Positions 9,503 through 18,682 of a stretch of 64,000 bases of DNA are shown in pieces. This stretch comes from Paenibacillus marchantiophytorum (lineage in GTDB: Bacteria > Bacillota > Bacilli > Paenibacillales > NBRC-103111), in assembly GCF_014640555.1 (NCBI RefSeq), contig NZ_BMHE01000005.1:62001-126000 (forward strand), in the 5' to 3' direction. The notes beneath the pieces are model-generated. The model did not search any database. It saw nothing but the letters and a program-made list of their open reading frames with translations, and was not told where the DNA came from. A program made the translations under genes and the position numbers. Every line of letters begins with the position of its first letter. Position 1 is the first letter of the stretch.

Positions 9503-11244
9503 TCCGAATCCCCCATTAGCATGTCACTAATTGTATCGCCTGCTTTAACCATCGGGAACACGTTCTCTCCTTTTGGTACGACGAAATCAATAACGACAGG
9601 ACCCGGTGTATCGAGTGCCTCCTGCCATGCTCTTCTCGCTTCTTCTTTCGTCGTGGCCCGCAAGCCTTTTACGCCGTAAGCTTCTGCCAGCTTCACGAAA
9701 TCCGGGCTGCCAGCCAGATCAATATGGCTGTAACGGTTCTCGTAGATGATTTCTTGCCATTGACGAACCATGCCCAGCACTTGGTTGTTAATAATAACAA
9801 CCTTCACCGGAATGTTGTTAATCGCGCAGATCGCAAGCTCTTGCGCACACATCTGCACGCCGCCGTCGCCATTAATGGAGACAACGAGTTTGTCCGGGTT
9901 CCCCATTTGGGCACCGATCGCAGACGGGAATCCGAAGCCCATCGTGCCAAGTCCGCCGGAAGTAACCAAGGAGCGCGGATTCTTGAAGCGATAGAATTGT
10001 GCAGCCCACATTTGGTGCTGTCCAACGTCTGTCGTGATGATCGCTTCTCCGTTTGTTGACTCACTAATCATTTCGACAACGAATTGCGGCTTCAATTCCG
10101 TTTCGGTATCACCGTATTTGAGCGGGAACTTCACTTTATTATCCTGAAGTTCAGCGATCCAAGCTTCGTTCTTAGCAGGCTTTGCTTTGGTATTCGCGTA
10201 GGCTAGAACTGCCTTAACGTCGCCAACACAAGGGATGTCCGTTTTCACGTTCTTGCCGATTTCCGCCGGATCCACATCGATATGCGCGATGATTTTTACT
10301 TTTGGCGCAAATCCATCTAATTTCATCGTCACACGATCATCGAATCGGGAACCGATGGAGATTAATAGATCCGCGTTTTGAATCGCGGTATTCGCTGTAT
10401 AGGTTCCATGCATCCCCGGCATGCCGAGCCATAGCTCGTGCGCGCTAGGGAAGCCGCTTAATCCAAGCAATGTAGTCGCAACCGGAATGCGCGTTTTGTT
10501 GACGAACTCGATCAATTCCTTGGAAGCATCGGAGTAAACAACGCCGCCGCCAGCGATAATTACTGGACGTTCTGCCTCTTCAATAGCCTTGATCAGTTTG
10601 TCTACTTGCAATTTATTCGGCTGTACCGTAGGGTTATAGCCGCGGATGCTAACATCCGTCACTGGTTTAAATATCGTTTTATGAGCGGAGACATCCTTTG
10701 GTATGTCAATGAGAACCGGACCCTTACGACCTGAGTTGGCAATATGGAACGCTTCATGAATGATGCGCGGCAGGTCATTGACATCTCTAACCAAGTAGCT
10801 GTGTTTGGTGATCGGCATTGTAATACCGGTAATATCCGCCTCTTGGAAAGCATCCGTACCAATGAAATTTGTAGCAACGTTCCCTGTAATAACGACTAAC
10901 GGAACGGAATCCATATATGCTGTAGCTATTCCTGTGACTAGGTTCGTTGCCCCCGGTCCGGAAGTTGCGATACATACGCCAACTTTGCCTGTGGAACGAG
11001 CATATCCATCCGCTGCGTGAATGGCGCCTTGTTCATGTCTCGTCAACAAGTGATTAAAATCGTCAAAACCGTGCATAGCATCATAGATGTACAATACAGC
11101 GCCGCCAGGATATCCAAAGACGCAGTCCACACCCTCCAGCAATAAGCTTCTCAGCAAAATCTCAGAACCTGTAATCAGGTCTGGCTTCGTCAGCTTTTCA
11201 ATCAGTTCTTCTTTTGAGCGTTTTGGTTCAGTTTGAACATTCAT
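9499..11244 (-). CDS. ilvB: Acetolactate synthase large (catalytic) subunit
   Basis: The thiamine-diphosphate enzyme that makes acetolactate or acetohydroxybutyrate, the first common step of branched-chain synthesis. At 581 residues it has the normal length. The catalytic Glu lies in LTRHEQGAIHAADGYARS. FAD-binding middle-domain sequence is present (GSRFDDRVTMKLDGF), and the C-terminal ThDP motif starts at GDGGVQMCAQELA and ends with the Asn pair in VIINNQVLGMVRQWQ. ATG 11244 follows GGAGGATCACA. It is the first gene of the operon, directly behind the T-box leader. Confidence 0.98.
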   Translation of the reverse strand: MNVQTEPKRSKEELIEKLTKPDLITGSEILLRSLLLEGVDCVFGYPGGAVLYIYDAMHGFDDFNHLLTRHEQGAIHAADGYARSTGKVGVCIATSGPGATNLVTGIATAYMDSVPLVVITGNVATNFIGTDAFQEADITGITMPITKHSYLVRDVNDLPRIIHEAFHIANSGRKGPVLIDIPKDVSAHKTIFKPVTDVSIRGYNPTVQPNKLQVDKLIKAIEEAERPVIIAGGGVVYSDASKELIEFVNKTRIPVATTLLGLSGFPSAHELWLGMPGMHGTYTANTAIQNADLLISIGSRFDDRVTMKLDGFAPKVKIIAHIDVDPAEIGKNVKTDIPCVGDVKAVLAYANTKAKPAKNEAWIAELQDNKVKFPLKYGDTETELKPQFVVEMISESTNGEAIITTDVGQHQMWAAQFYRFKNPRSLVTSGGLGTMGFGFPSAIGAQMGNPDKLVVSINGDGGVQMCAQELAICAINNIPVKVVIINNQVLGMVRQWQEIIYENRYSHIDLAGSPDFVKLAEAYGVKGLRATTKEEARRAWQEALDTPGPVVIDFVVPKGENVFPMVKAGDTISDMLMGDSE

Positions 11245-11289
11245 TGTGATCCTCCTCTCGAAAAGTCAGTTCTTGTGAGTTATCAAGCT

Positions 11290-11625
11290 TCTTAGAAATA
11301 AGAAAAACCCCTATTCATCCCGTACACGCACTAAACGTGTTAAACGGGACGAAAGGGGTTCAAGCTTCCGTGGTACCACCCAAATTTGCTACGTACTTCA
11401 CAGTCCATAGCCTTAGCAGGTATGTTCATGAATGAACACTACCCTCAGCACGATAACGTGTGCTCTTCCGATTCTCCCTAATACGTGCAGGTTTCTGCAG
11501 GTTTCAGGAAAACAGCTCCGAGGTGACTTCGTACGTAAGGGATTAAGGCGATGGTTTCAGCAAGTCCAACGCTCTCTGCGCATAAGTGCCCTTATTACTT
11601 CTTCCTCTTCATAGCCGATTCGTTA
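11290..11625 (-). ncRNA. T-box leader of the ilv-leu operon, candidate GUC (Val) specifier
   Basis: On the minus strand the region shows the conserved T-box GGGTGGTACCACGG at 11368-11381. A strong terminator with T-run follows at about 11303-11360 (AACCCCTTTCGTCCCG pairing with CGGGATGAATAGGGGTT). Stem I has an AGTAA motif near 11605. Its 3' side reads CGAAGTCACCTC, where the triplet at 11525-11527 (GTC) takes the usual specifier position before a purine. T-boxes antiterminate when bound by uncharged tRNA, so this operon should respond mainly to valyl-tRNA charging if the alignment is right. The T-box itself is certain; the specifier is moderately sure. Confidence 0.93.
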
Positions 11626-11651
11626 GTCATAAGTAATATGATTTAGAGATT

Positions 11652-11680
11652 ATTATATGCATCCCCCGAGCAATAGTCAA
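11652..11680 (-). promoter_or_regulatory. Sigma-A promoter of the ilv-leu operon
   Basis: Minus strand: TTGACT (11675-11680), 17-bp spacer, perfect TATAAT (11652-11657), about 30-40 bp before the start of T-box stem I. Confidence 0.85.
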
Positions 11681-11700
11681 TAGTCTGATCAAGAAACTGC

Positions 11701-11805
11701 TCAAGAAATATTTCCGAGTCCCACGTATTCCTTCACATAGCGCTCGATTTCCTCCGCAGATTCCATCTGCAGCGCCAGCTGTGCCTCCTGATGCCATAGA
11801 AAAAA
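11701..11805 (-). pseudogene. Possible gene remnant between rplT and the ilv promoter
   Basis: A 34-codon open frame on the minus strand reads like ordinary protein, with ALQMESAEEIERYVKEY near its end, and stops at 11701. There is no convincing start or ribosome site. It may be the C-terminal tail of a decayed gene or a chance frame. Confidence 0.2.
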
Positions 11806-11817
11806 TCAGCCTCCATG

Positions 11818-11858
11818 CATAAAAAGAAGCCTGCCCTCCGAGGAGGACAAGCTTCTTG
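11818..11858 (-). terminator. Terminator after rplT
   Basis: Minus strand: AAGAAGCTTGTCCTCC pairs with GGAGGGCAGGCTTCTT and is followed by a T-run. It ends the infC operon. Confidence 0.85.
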
Positions 11859-11873
11859 GACGCGAAGCGATGC

Positions 11874-12233
11874 TTACGCGTTTACTTTTGCTTTTGCAGC
11901 TGTTGCCAAATCGTTGAACGCTTTGGAATCATTCACAGCCAAATCAGCCAAGATTTTGCGGTTTACTTCGATACCAGCCAATTTCAGGCCGTGCATCAAT
12001 TTGCTGTAGCTAAGGCCGTTTTGACGAGCGCCAGCATTGATACGTGTAATCCACAGTCTGCGGAAATTACGTTTCGTTTGACGACGGTCACGGTATGCAT
12101 ACACTAAAGACTTCATTACTTGTTCTTTAGCTGTTTTAAATAAGCGATGTTTGGAACCGAAATAACCTTTTGCTAATTTCAAAATCTTTTTGCGACGGTG
12201 AGCGCGAATAAATCCGCCCTTGACTCTTGCCAT
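11874..12233 (-). CDS. rplT: Ribosomal protein bL20
   Basis: The 119 residues match L20 end to end. The basic N-terminus [16 protein letters not shown] and the [19 protein letters not shown] and [18 protein letters not shown] stretches are diagnostic. L20 is needed early in 50S assembly and, in Bacillus, represses its own operon by binding the infC leader. It is the third and last gene of infC-rpmI-rplT, 53 bp after rpmI. Confidence 0.98.
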   Translation of the reverse strand: MARVKGGFIRAHRRKKILKLAKGYFGSKHRLFKTAKEQVMKSLVYAYRDRRQTKRNFRRLWITRINAGARQNGLSYSKLMHGLKLAGIEVNRKILADLAVNDSKAFNDLATAAKAKVNA

Positions 12234-12286
12234 GGTTGATTACCTCCTGGGATATATAAATAATGTTCGAATTTTAGCTAGTAAGA

Positions 12287-12490
12287 TTAACCTTTGATGA
12301 GGGAAAGCTGTTGTTGCAAACGACGTACATCGCCAGGAGCCATGGTTGGGTTCGTAGACAAAACGCGTTTTTGACGTGAAGATTTACCGGAAAGCAAGTG
12401 GTTCTTACCTTGTTTGTATCTCATCACTTTGCCTGTGCCAGTGATTTTGAAACGGCCTTTTAGGCTGCTGTGTGTTTTCATTTTCGGCAT
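12287..12490 (-). CDS. rpmI: Ribosomal protein bL35
   Basis: A 67-residue basic protein starting MPKMKTHSSLKGRFKITGTGK, the L35 signature, with the typical HLLSGKSSRQKR segment. It is a structural protein of the 50S subunit. It lies between infC and rplT in the universally common order. A GGAGG site precedes ATG 12490. Confidence 0.97.
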   Translation of the reverse strand: MPKMKTHSSLKGRFKITGTGKVMRYKQGKNHLLSGKSSRQKRVLSTNPTMAPGDVRRLQQQLSLIKG

Positions 12491-12520
12491 GGTGTTGTTC
12501 CTCCTAATTTAGTATACCGC

Positions 12521-13036
12521 CTAGGTCGTAACTTTCGGCGTTAAAATCATGATCATGCTTCTTCCTTCAAGCTTTGGAGCGCGCTCCTGCGAGGAGATAT
12601 CAGCAGTTTCTGTAGCAAGGCGCTCAAGCACTCTGCGACCGATCTCCGAGTGGGCAATTTCGCGACCACGGAATCGAACGCTAGCTTTTACTTTATCGCC
12701 TTCGCCAAGAAACTTAACCGCATTGCGAAGCTTCGTTTGGAAGTCATGCTCATCGATTGTCGCGCTTAGGCGAATTTCTTTGATATCCACGATCTTCTGG
12801 TTCTTACGAGCTTCTTTTTCTTTCTTCTGCGTTTCATAACGGAATTTACCGTAATCCATAATGCGGCAGACAGGCGGCTTAGCCGTCGGTGCCACATTTA
12901 CCAAGTCAAGGTTCGCGTCCAGTGCAATTTGAAGAGCTTCGCGAATCGGTGTAATACCGAGTTGTTCTCCGTCCGCCCCGATCAGGCGTACTTCCTTCAC
13001 ACGAATCTCATCATTAATCATATGGTCTTTGCTAAT
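12521..13036 (-). CDS. infC: Translation initiation factor IF-3, AUU start
   Basis: About 171 residues from ATT at 13036, which stands seven bases after GGAGGTGG; the frame is open further upstream but only through the leader. IF-3 classically uses a rare AUU start so that IF-3 can limit its own synthesis. The N-domain ([21 protein letters not shown]) and C-domain ([35 protein letters not shown]) are clear. IF-3 checks start codons and keeps ribosomal subunits apart. It is the first gene of infC-rpmI-rplT. A later in-frame ATG at residue 5 (MINDEIRV) is possible but lacks a well-spaced ribosome site. Confidence 0.93.
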   Translation of the reverse strand: MSKDHMINDEIRVKEVRLIGADGEQLGITPIREALQIALDANLDLVNVAPTAKPPVCRIMDYGKFRYETQKKEKEARKNQKIVDIKEIRLSATIDEHDFQTKLRNAVKFLGEGDKVKASVRFRGREIAHSEIGRRVLERLATETADISSQERAPKLEGRSMIMILTPKVTT

Positions 13037-13217
13037 AGTGTTCCACCTCCATAAAGTATGTAGCGCTCTATCCATAAAATAAAAAGATGCGGGCGCTTGG
13101 GCCCACATCTTCATCAATAACAGGTTCATGACCTATTGAACATACATGATGATTCATTCAAACCAGCCAACAGTGTCGGTCAGGTGAGAAGCGGGCGCTT
13201 CTGCTTTTACTTGAAAT
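13037..13217 (-). promoter_or_regulatory. infC operon leader with attenuator hairpin (L20-leader type)
   Basis: Between the promoter and infC, the minus strand forms a G+C-rich hairpin at about 13080-13112 (AAGATGTGGGC / GCCCGCATCTT) followed by a T-rich run, a typical intrinsic terminator. In Bacillus the equivalent leader is bound by L20 to favour termination. That this copy works the same way is inferred from position and structure. Confidence 0.75.
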
Positions 13218-13246
13218 ATAATATCATTTCGTTCAAGGAAAGTCAA
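13218..13246 (-). promoter_or_regulatory. Sigma-A promoter of infC-rpmI-rplT
   Basis: Minus strand: TTGACT (13241-13246), 17-bp spacer, TATTAT (13218-13223). The -35 box overlaps the 3' end of the upstream glycosyltransferase gene. Confidence 0.8.
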
Positions 13247-14478
13247 CTCACTTGTTTACTTTTCATTTCATCCAGTCGAATGACGCGTGTATGCTCAGTA
13301 TGGCTCCATTGTTTGTTGTTTTGCGTGAAGAACGCATAGAACGTAATTGGCCACCAAGAAAGCATAAACACAGGATATAAGATTAAGTACTTATAAACTT
13401 TCCCTGGAGCTTTCTCAATATACATGGAAATTGGCAGCAGCACATAAATCGCTAAGCTTACCGAATTGAAGAATACGGGATTGACATCAGCAAGCATCGG
13501 TGTTTCTGACCAACCTGGCGTCACGGATTTAATCCATAGCAGCACAGTGATAATCGCGCCGAAAAAGAAGTTGTATACGTTAGCGGAATAAATAGCCGCA
13601 TCAATTTTGGTCCAGCTGCCCTCTTTGATCCCTTGCCAGAGCAGTGGGAAGAAATAGCGCTTGGCCACATCAAAGTGTCCTTGCATCCAGCGCAAGCGCT
13701 GTTTGGCGGATACTTTAAACGTGAGCGGTTTCTCATCATAAACGATAGCTTCGTAGTTATAAGTTGGGCGAATACCCAGCTTGATACAACGCATCGAGAA
13801 CTCAAGATCCTCAACAAGGCTCGTAGCGCCCCAACCAATCTGTTTCAACAGTTTGGACTCAAAACACATACCAGTGCCGCCCAAGTAATTAGCAAGCCCT
13901 AAGTTCGTGCGGGGCATTTGCCAGAAGCGGTTAGCGAAATAGTAGGAAATCGCATAGGAACCTGTAACCCAAGAATCATTCGGATTCTTGCTGTCCAGAT
14001 AAGCTTGAATAACGCGGGAACCCGAGCAAAGATCATTGTTCATGTGAATCAGATAATCAGAACTGGAAAGGTTGTCGGCATCGAACATCACAACAGCATC
14101 ATACTGACGCTCACGCTTCCAAAGTTCCTTGAGCATCCATTCGATCGCATACCCTTTTCCTCGCAGATTAGGATTATGGCGTTCCATGGCGTACACGCCG
14201 TGACTGCGCGCGATATCCGCTGTGTTGTCTGTGCAGTTGTCACAAATCACGAAGATATCATACAGCTCCTTGGGATAATCGAGCGTTTTGAGATTCTCGA
14301 TCAATGCGCCTACAACCTGCTCCTCATTATGAGCGGCCACTAAGACAGCAAACGATTTCTGTGGAGCAAAAGTCTGTTTGTTCCTCGGACGATACCATCC
14401 GAAAAAAGTTAAAAACAACTGATACGCACCAACCAAAGCCAAGCCAATTTGAAAGGTAAGCACAATATTGTCAAGCAT
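13243..14478 (-). CDS. Membrane-bound family 2 glycosyltransferase
   Basis: About 411 residues from ATG 14478, chosen because AGGGGGA lies eight bases upstream; an in-frame ATG at 14511 has no such site. There is an N-terminal membrane helix (~5-25). The GT-A domain follows with VLVAAHNEEQVVGAL, the DxD-type MFDADN, VEDLEFSMR and the processive-type QxxRW motif in QRLRWMQGH. Two to three C-terminal membrane helices close the protein. This layout matches hyaluronan/cellulose/N-acetylglucosamine polymerase-like GT2 enzymes that push a glycan through the membrane. The product is unknown; no partner polysaccharide genes flank it. Confidence 0.85.
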   Translation of the reverse strand: MLDNIVLTFQIGLALVGAYQLFLTFFGWYRPRNKQTFAPQKSFAVLVAAHNEEQVVGALIENLKTLDYPKELYDIFVICDNCTDNTADIARSHGVYAMERHNPNLRGKGYAIEWMLKELWKRERQYDAVVMFDADNLSSSDYLIHMNNDLCSGSRVIQAYLDSKNPNDSWVTGSYAISYYFANRFWQMPRTNLGLANYLGGTGMCFESKLLKQIGWGATSLVEDLEFSMRCIKLGIRPTYNYEAIVYDEKPLTFKVSAKQRLRWMQGHFDVAKRYFFPLLWQGIKEGSWTKIDAAIYSANVYNFFFGAIITVLLWIKSVTPGWSETPMLADVNPVFFNSVSLAIYVLLPISMYIEKAPGKVYKYLILYPVFMLSWWPITFYAFFTQNNKQWSHTEHTRVIRLDEMKSKQVS

Positions 14479-14824
14479 GAAGCAAAGTCCCCCTTTTTTG
14501 TTTATGCACACAAGCTATCTTTTTATACGCGTATGCGCAGTTTATGTACAGGTGAATTAACCGTTCTTGATTTTCCTCTCTTTCCCCCTGTTTGTCAAAG
14601 TCTGCAATAACCGAAATTACGCCAGTTCCTTGAGTTTTAAGGGGAACGCACACAAACTTTATAGGATGTGCTTGAAATCAGATCGTTAATGTCCTGTTTT
14701 CATCGTTTTTCATTTTATTGTGTACAAAAAGTTCACCATTTAGACGAAGCGCCCCACTTGTATGGTACGGGGTTTATTATAATTCACCAGAAGTATGCCT
14801 GACAACTTTTGCCGTTGATCGCCA
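14479..14824. other. Intergenic region between two glycosyltransferase genes
   Basis: About 345 bp without a gene. It must hold the promoter of the GT2 gene and the transcript end of the GT4 gene, but I see no clear terminator hairpin or repeat. Confidence 0.4.
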
Positions 14825-16003
14825 TTAACGAATCATTCGGGCTTCAGAACTGAGCAGCCCATTCGCTGCATTGGCATCACTAATTTCTTCATAGCTGGCA
14901 AGCAGCTTATGAAATATTTGATCCCAGGACTGCCGCAAAGCATACTCCCTGCCCGCCAAGGCCAGCCTGCAGCGCGTCTCGTGTGATGCATACAACCTGA
15001 TAACGGCTTGCTTAAAAGCAGCAACGTCACCGGGCGGACACAACAGTCCCGTTACCTCGTGCTCAATAATATCCATTACCCCGCCTGCCGCTGCTCCAAT
15101 CACAGTTGTCCCACAGGCCATAGCTTCCAGTACAACATTACCGAACGTTTCGGTTGCCGAGGGAAACAGAAACACGTCCGCAGCCGCATAAAGCTCAGAA
15201 AGCCTTGCTCCCTGAACGAAACCCGTAAACGTAATTCCCGGATTACCTTCATAGCATTCGCGCAGCATTCCGGCAGAGGGTCCGTCACCGGCGATAATCA
15301 GATGAGTGTCCTCTTGGATCGCTTGCGGAAGCGCCGCGTAACTGTCCAGCGCAACTTCGATACTTTTCTCCGGGGCTAATCGTCCGACATACAGCATAAC
15401 GAATTTGGCCGGATCGACGTTATAAGCCTCAAGTACTGACTTCCGATCGACAATCAGCTGAAATCGTTCTGTATCGACACCGCGGCTCCAAATCTCTAAT
15501 TGACGAAGCCCTTTGGCTTGCAAATGATCTAAAGTTGACTGCGAAGGCACATAAACCCTCTGACAGCTTTGATGAAACCACTGCATGTATTTCCACAGCG
15601 TAGGCTCCACCCAAGGGATTTTATAATGGTTCAAGTATTGGTCAAAATGAGTATGGTAGGAGGCGACAAGCGGAGTCCTATGTTTGCGGGCATGATGAAG
15701 GCCGAAAAGTCCCAAATTGAAAGGGGTTGCACAGTGAATAAGGGTAGGCTGAAAGGCATGGAGCGACTTGCGAAGCTGCACAGGGTTCGGAATAGCTAAG
15801 CGACATTCGGGGTACAATAAAAAGGGAATACTGTAAAACCGTTCCACACGAAAAATATCGCTGTCGCCTTCTGTCACACTGGTAGGCGCAAATACCTGAC
15901 AAGCGATTCCCTTTGACTCCAAAAACCGTGTCCATCTGCCAAGCGTCTTCGCAACCCCATTGATATCCGGCAAGAAAGTGTCTGTAAACAAGGCAACTCT
16001 CAT
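14825..16003 (-). CDS. Family 4 glycosyltransferase (GT-B, mannosyl/glucosyl type)
   Basis: A 392-residue GT-B protein. The N-terminus MRVALFTDTFLPDINGVA is typical of mannosyl- and glucosyltransferases acting on lipid or polysaccharide acceptors. The C-terminal nucleotide-sugar domain shows YVGRLAPEKSIEVAL, GDGPSAGMLRE and the E-x7-E stretch ETFGNVVLEAMACGTTVIG. It resembles GDP-mannose-dependent glycolipid mannosyltransferases, but the donor cannot be read from sequence alone. It is divergent from the PAP2-UgtP-like pair at 16197, and together they suggest membrane-glycolipid synthesis. Confidence 0.85.
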   Translation of the reverse strand: MRVALFTDTFLPDINGVAKTLGRWTRFLESKGIACQVFAPTSVTEGDSDIFRVERFYSIPFLLYPECRLAIPNPVQLRKSLHAFQPTLIHCATPFNLGLFGLHHARKHRTPLVASYHTHFDQYLNHYKIPWVEPTLWKYMQWFHQSCQRVYVPSQSTLDHLQAKGLRQLEIWSRGVDTERFQLIVDRKSVLEAYNVDPAKFVMLYVGRLAPEKSIEVALDSYAALPQAIQEDTHLIIAGDGPSAGMLRECYEGNPGITFTGFVQGARLSELYAAADVFLFPSATETFGNVVLEAMACGTTVIGAAAGGVMDIIEHEVTGLLCPPGDVAAFKQAVIRLYASHETRCRLALAGREYALRQSWDQIFHKLLASYEEISDANAANGLLSSEARMIR

Positions 16004-16196
16004 TCTAATCAGCCCCTTTACCTTTTAACATGAAATTCCTTATTCGCTTCATGCTAGCATGGGATTGTTAGTGAAAGATCAAAGGAACGTAAAATCGTGT
16101 TTCTTAAAATTTATTACGGAGTTAATCTTCTTTTAATAAACGTTCCCTACAATGTACATAAGCAGGTATCTCAAGTTACGAAGGAGGCTACTACTC

Positions 16197-16724
16197 ATGA
16201 GCAGAGTCGTGAACTGGCTTCAGCATCATGAAACACGCGCGTTCCACTTTGTGAATCAACGTATCCAACACTTCTTTCTTGATCATTTCTTTTCAAAAAT
16301 AACACATCTTGGCGGAGCCACAGCTACAATTGTTATCTCCTTGTGTTGTGCCTTATTCGGTCACGGCGCATTACGCGTTGCAGGTTTTCAAGCTTTAATC
16401 GCTTTAACGGTCAGTCATATTCCGGTCGCTATCATTAAGAAGAAATATCCGCGACTGCGTCCTTATCTCGTCCATCCCCAAACCATTATAGGTAAAAATC
16501 CACTGACGGATCATTCCTTTCCTTCCGGCCATACAACAGCTATTTTTTCCATTATCTTTCCTTTTGTCGCGGCTATGCCTGCACTTGCTCTTGTCCTTAT
16601 TCCGCTCGCACTTACCGTCAGCCTTTCCCGTATTTATCTAGGGCTGCATTATCCTTCAGATTGTATCGTTGGCTGTTTAATCGGCTCGACAGCTTCGCTA
16701 GTGACAGTAGCCATGTGGGGGTAA
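16197..16724 (+). CDS. PAP2-family phosphatase, membrane-bound
   Basis: About 175 residues from ATG 16197, preceded by GAAGGAGG; an upstream in-frame ATG at 16152 lacks a site. All three PAP2 motifs are visible: KKKYPRLRPY, the SFPSGHTT block and SRIYLGLHYPSD with the catalytic histidines. Four to six hydrophobic helices place it in the membrane. Family members dephosphorylate undecaprenyl pyrophosphate, phosphatidic acid or phosphatidylglycerol phosphate. It lies 6 bp ahead of a glycolipid synthase, so phosphatidate to diacylglycerol is an attractive but unproven reaction. Confidence 0.9.
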   Translation: MSRVVNWLQHHETRAFHFVNQRIQHFFLDHFFSKITHLGGATATIVISLCCALFGHGALRVAGFQALIALTVSHIPVAIIKKKYPRLRPYLVHPQTIIGKNPLTDHSFPSGHTTAIFSIIFPFVAAMPALALVLIPLALTVSLSRIYLGLHYPSDCIVGCLIGSTASLVTVAMWG

Positions 16725-16730
16725 CCAATT

Positions 16731-17858
16731 ATGACGACGCTGCACACTAAAAAAAGAGTGCTCATCCTCTCGGAAGGATTCGGAGCCGGCCATACACAAG
16801 CGGCCTACGCGCTCGCTGTCAGCCTGGAGAAGCGTTGCCCAACAATCGAGACGCTTGTGCTGGAATTGGGCTCCTTCCTGCATCCGACCCTTGCTCCTTG
16901 GGTTTTTCAAGCTTACAAAAAAACGCTGACAACAAGCCCCAAACTTTATGGACGATTGTACCGTTCACAGTACAAGAAATCTTTGAACCGTTTGACCCAA
17001 TTGGCCTTGCACCGCATCTTCTATGCACAGACCGCAGCCATCATCCAAGATTGGTCGCCGCAAGCCATTGTGTGTACGCATCCTTTTCCCAGTGTGGTCG
17101 TATCTCGCTTAAAAAGGGCTGGCCTCGAGATTCCGTTATGCACGGTTATTACCGATTACGATGTGCACGGCACTTGGGTAAGTCGTGAAGTAAATAAATA
17201 TATGGTGTCAACAGCCTGTGTCAAAAGCAAACTTCTTGGCCGTGGCATTGCTGACACACAAGTCGAAATTACGGGAATTCCCGTGCATCCGAGCTTCCGG
17301 GAAGCGCACGACAAAGCGAATATTCGACAGCAATTTCAATTAGCTGCCATGCCGACCGTGTTGGTCATGGGCGGCGGCTGGGGCCTCATCGGCGGAGATT
17401 CGCTTAGCGAGCATTTGGTCGCTTGGAGAGACCGCATTCAGTTCATATTTTGTCTGGGCAACAACCAAAAAGCATTGGCCAAACTAGCTATGGATACACG
17501 CTATCAGCATCCAAACATCCATTTGCTCGGCTTCACGCAGGAGATTGACAAGTTGATGGAAGTTTCCGATTTACTTGTGACGAAGCCTGGGGGCATGACC
17601 TGTTCGGAAGGGCTGGCCAAATCGATTCCTATGCTCTTCTACGATCCGATCCCTGGGCAAGAGGAAGAAAATGTGCATTATTTTACCCAGCAAGGATTGG
17701 GTGAACGCATCCGCTCGGCCGCTACCATTGCCAGTTGGCTGACGATGTTGGCCAGCCGCTATACCGATGTGGAAGCGAAGCGCATGTCTAATTTCCATCA
17801 AAGAATGAAAGAGCCTCACATTGATTGTTCCGACGTCATCCTGCAAGTAATGGGCTAA
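16731..17858 (+). CDS. UgtP/MGDG-synthase-like diacylglycerol glycosyltransferase
   Basis: A 375-residue GT28-family enzyme. The N-terminal domain starts with LILSEGFGAGHTQAAYAL, the MGDG-synthase signature, and contains CTHPFPSVVV and VITDYDVHGTW. The C-terminal UDP-sugar domain has VLVMGGGWGLIGG, HLLGFTQEIDKLMEVSDLLV and TKPGGMTCSEGLAKSIPMLF. Family members move glucose or galactose from UDP-sugar to diacylglycerol, making membrane glycolipids and lipoteichoic-acid anchors. It follows the PAP2 gene by 6 bp, consistent with a two-gene operon. Confidence 0.9.
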   Translation: MTTLHTKKRVLILSEGFGAGHTQAAYALAVSLEKRCPTIETLVLELGSFLHPTLAPWVFQAYKKTLTTSPKLYGRLYRSQYKKSLNRLTQLALHRIFYAQTAAIIQDWSPQAIVCTHPFPSVVVSRLKRAGLEIPLCTVITDYDVHGTWVSREVNKYMVSTACVKSKLLGRGIADTQVEITGIPVHPSFREAHDKANIRQQFQLAAMPTVLVMGGGWGLIGGDSLSEHLVAWRDRIQFIFCLGNNQKALAKLAMDTRYQHPNIHLLGFTQEIDKLMEVSDLLVTKPGGMTCSEGLAKSIPMLFYDPIPGQEEENVHYFTQQGLGERIRSAATIASWLTMLASRYTDVEAKRMSNFHQRMKEPHIDCSDVILQVMG

Positions 17859-17878
17859 CAGCAAATGAAAAAATGAAA

Positions 17879-17920
17879 AAAGCCATCCTCCTGCAGCGCA
17901 TGCTTCAGTGGGATAGCTTT
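17879..17920. terminator. Bidirectional terminator between the UgtP-like gene and trmB
   Basis: AAAGCCATCC pairs with GGATAGCTTT around a CTGCAGCGCATGCTTCAG inner stem, with A-rich and T-rich flanks. It can serve both convergent genes. Confidence 0.75.
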
Positions 17921-17950
17921 ATTTGAGTTAAAAAACGATCAAACAGAAAC

Positions 17951-18682
17951 CTACTCGGCTGCTGGTTTGCTAAGCTGATCTAGATGAGCAGCAAGCGCAT
18001 CTTGACCAATCACTACTTCACAACGGTGAATGTTCATGCCTTGTCCGGCGAATTTCGTTTCATATTCCGTCATTACATGATCAGGATGAATGCCATCCAC
18101 ATGCAAGTTCAGTGAAATATTACGCATTCTCAGTCCCATATCCGCAAAAGAATTCAGCGAGAACTCAAACAAAGATTGCGAATCGGTTTTCAAATGAATC
18201 TCGCCATTCGCATTCAGAATTTGCTTATATTTCTCAACAAAGCCTGGATGCGTCAAGCGTCTGCGCGCATGCTTTTTCTTAGGCCAAGGATCACTGAAAT
18301 TTAAATAGACCCGTTCCAGCTCCCCATCAGCAAAAGCTTCTTCAATATGCTCAATATTAAACAGCATGAACTTCAAATTCGGAATATTGAAGCCGGACTC
18401 CGTCTCTTCCTCTGATTGAATCTCATGAGCAACCTTGGCTTTCTCACTTGCTTTGCGAATAAGCTCATCATACATGTCGACACCAATGAAATTAATGTGC
18501 GGATATTTTTTGCTCATTTCACTAATGAAGCGACCTTTGCCCATGCCAAGCTCTGCATGAATCGGATTGTTGTTTCCGAATAATTCAGCCCATTTACCCT
18601 TATGGTCTTTGGCGTTCATAACAACGAGTTCTTTCTGACGTTCTATATCTTCTCGAATTCCTTTTCTTCCCCGTAAACGCAT
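17951..18682 (-). CDS. trmB: tRNA (guanine-N7-)-methyltransferase
   Basis: TrmB makes m7G46 in the variable loop of tRNAs with S-adenosylmethionine. The 243 residues cover the standard N-terminal basic segment, the SAM-binding loop AELGMGKGRFISEMS, and the family motif FSDPWPKKKHARRRLTHPGF with catalytic Asp. The tail of about 25 residues after the core is slightly longer than in Bacillus. ATG 18682 follows AGGAGGC. It is transcribed alone. Confidence 0.95.
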   Translation of the reverse strand: MRLRGRKGIREDIERQKELVVMNAKDHKGKWAELFGNNNPIHAELGMGKGRFISEMSKKYPHINFIGVDMYDELIRKASEKAKVAHEIQSEEETESGFNIPNLKFMLFNIEHIEEAFADGELERVYLNFSDPWPKKKHARRRLTHPGFVEKYKQILNANGEIHLKTDSQSLFEFSLNSFADMGLRMRNISLNLHVDGIHPDHVMTEYETKFAGQGMNIHRCEVVIGQDALAAHLDQLSKPAAE

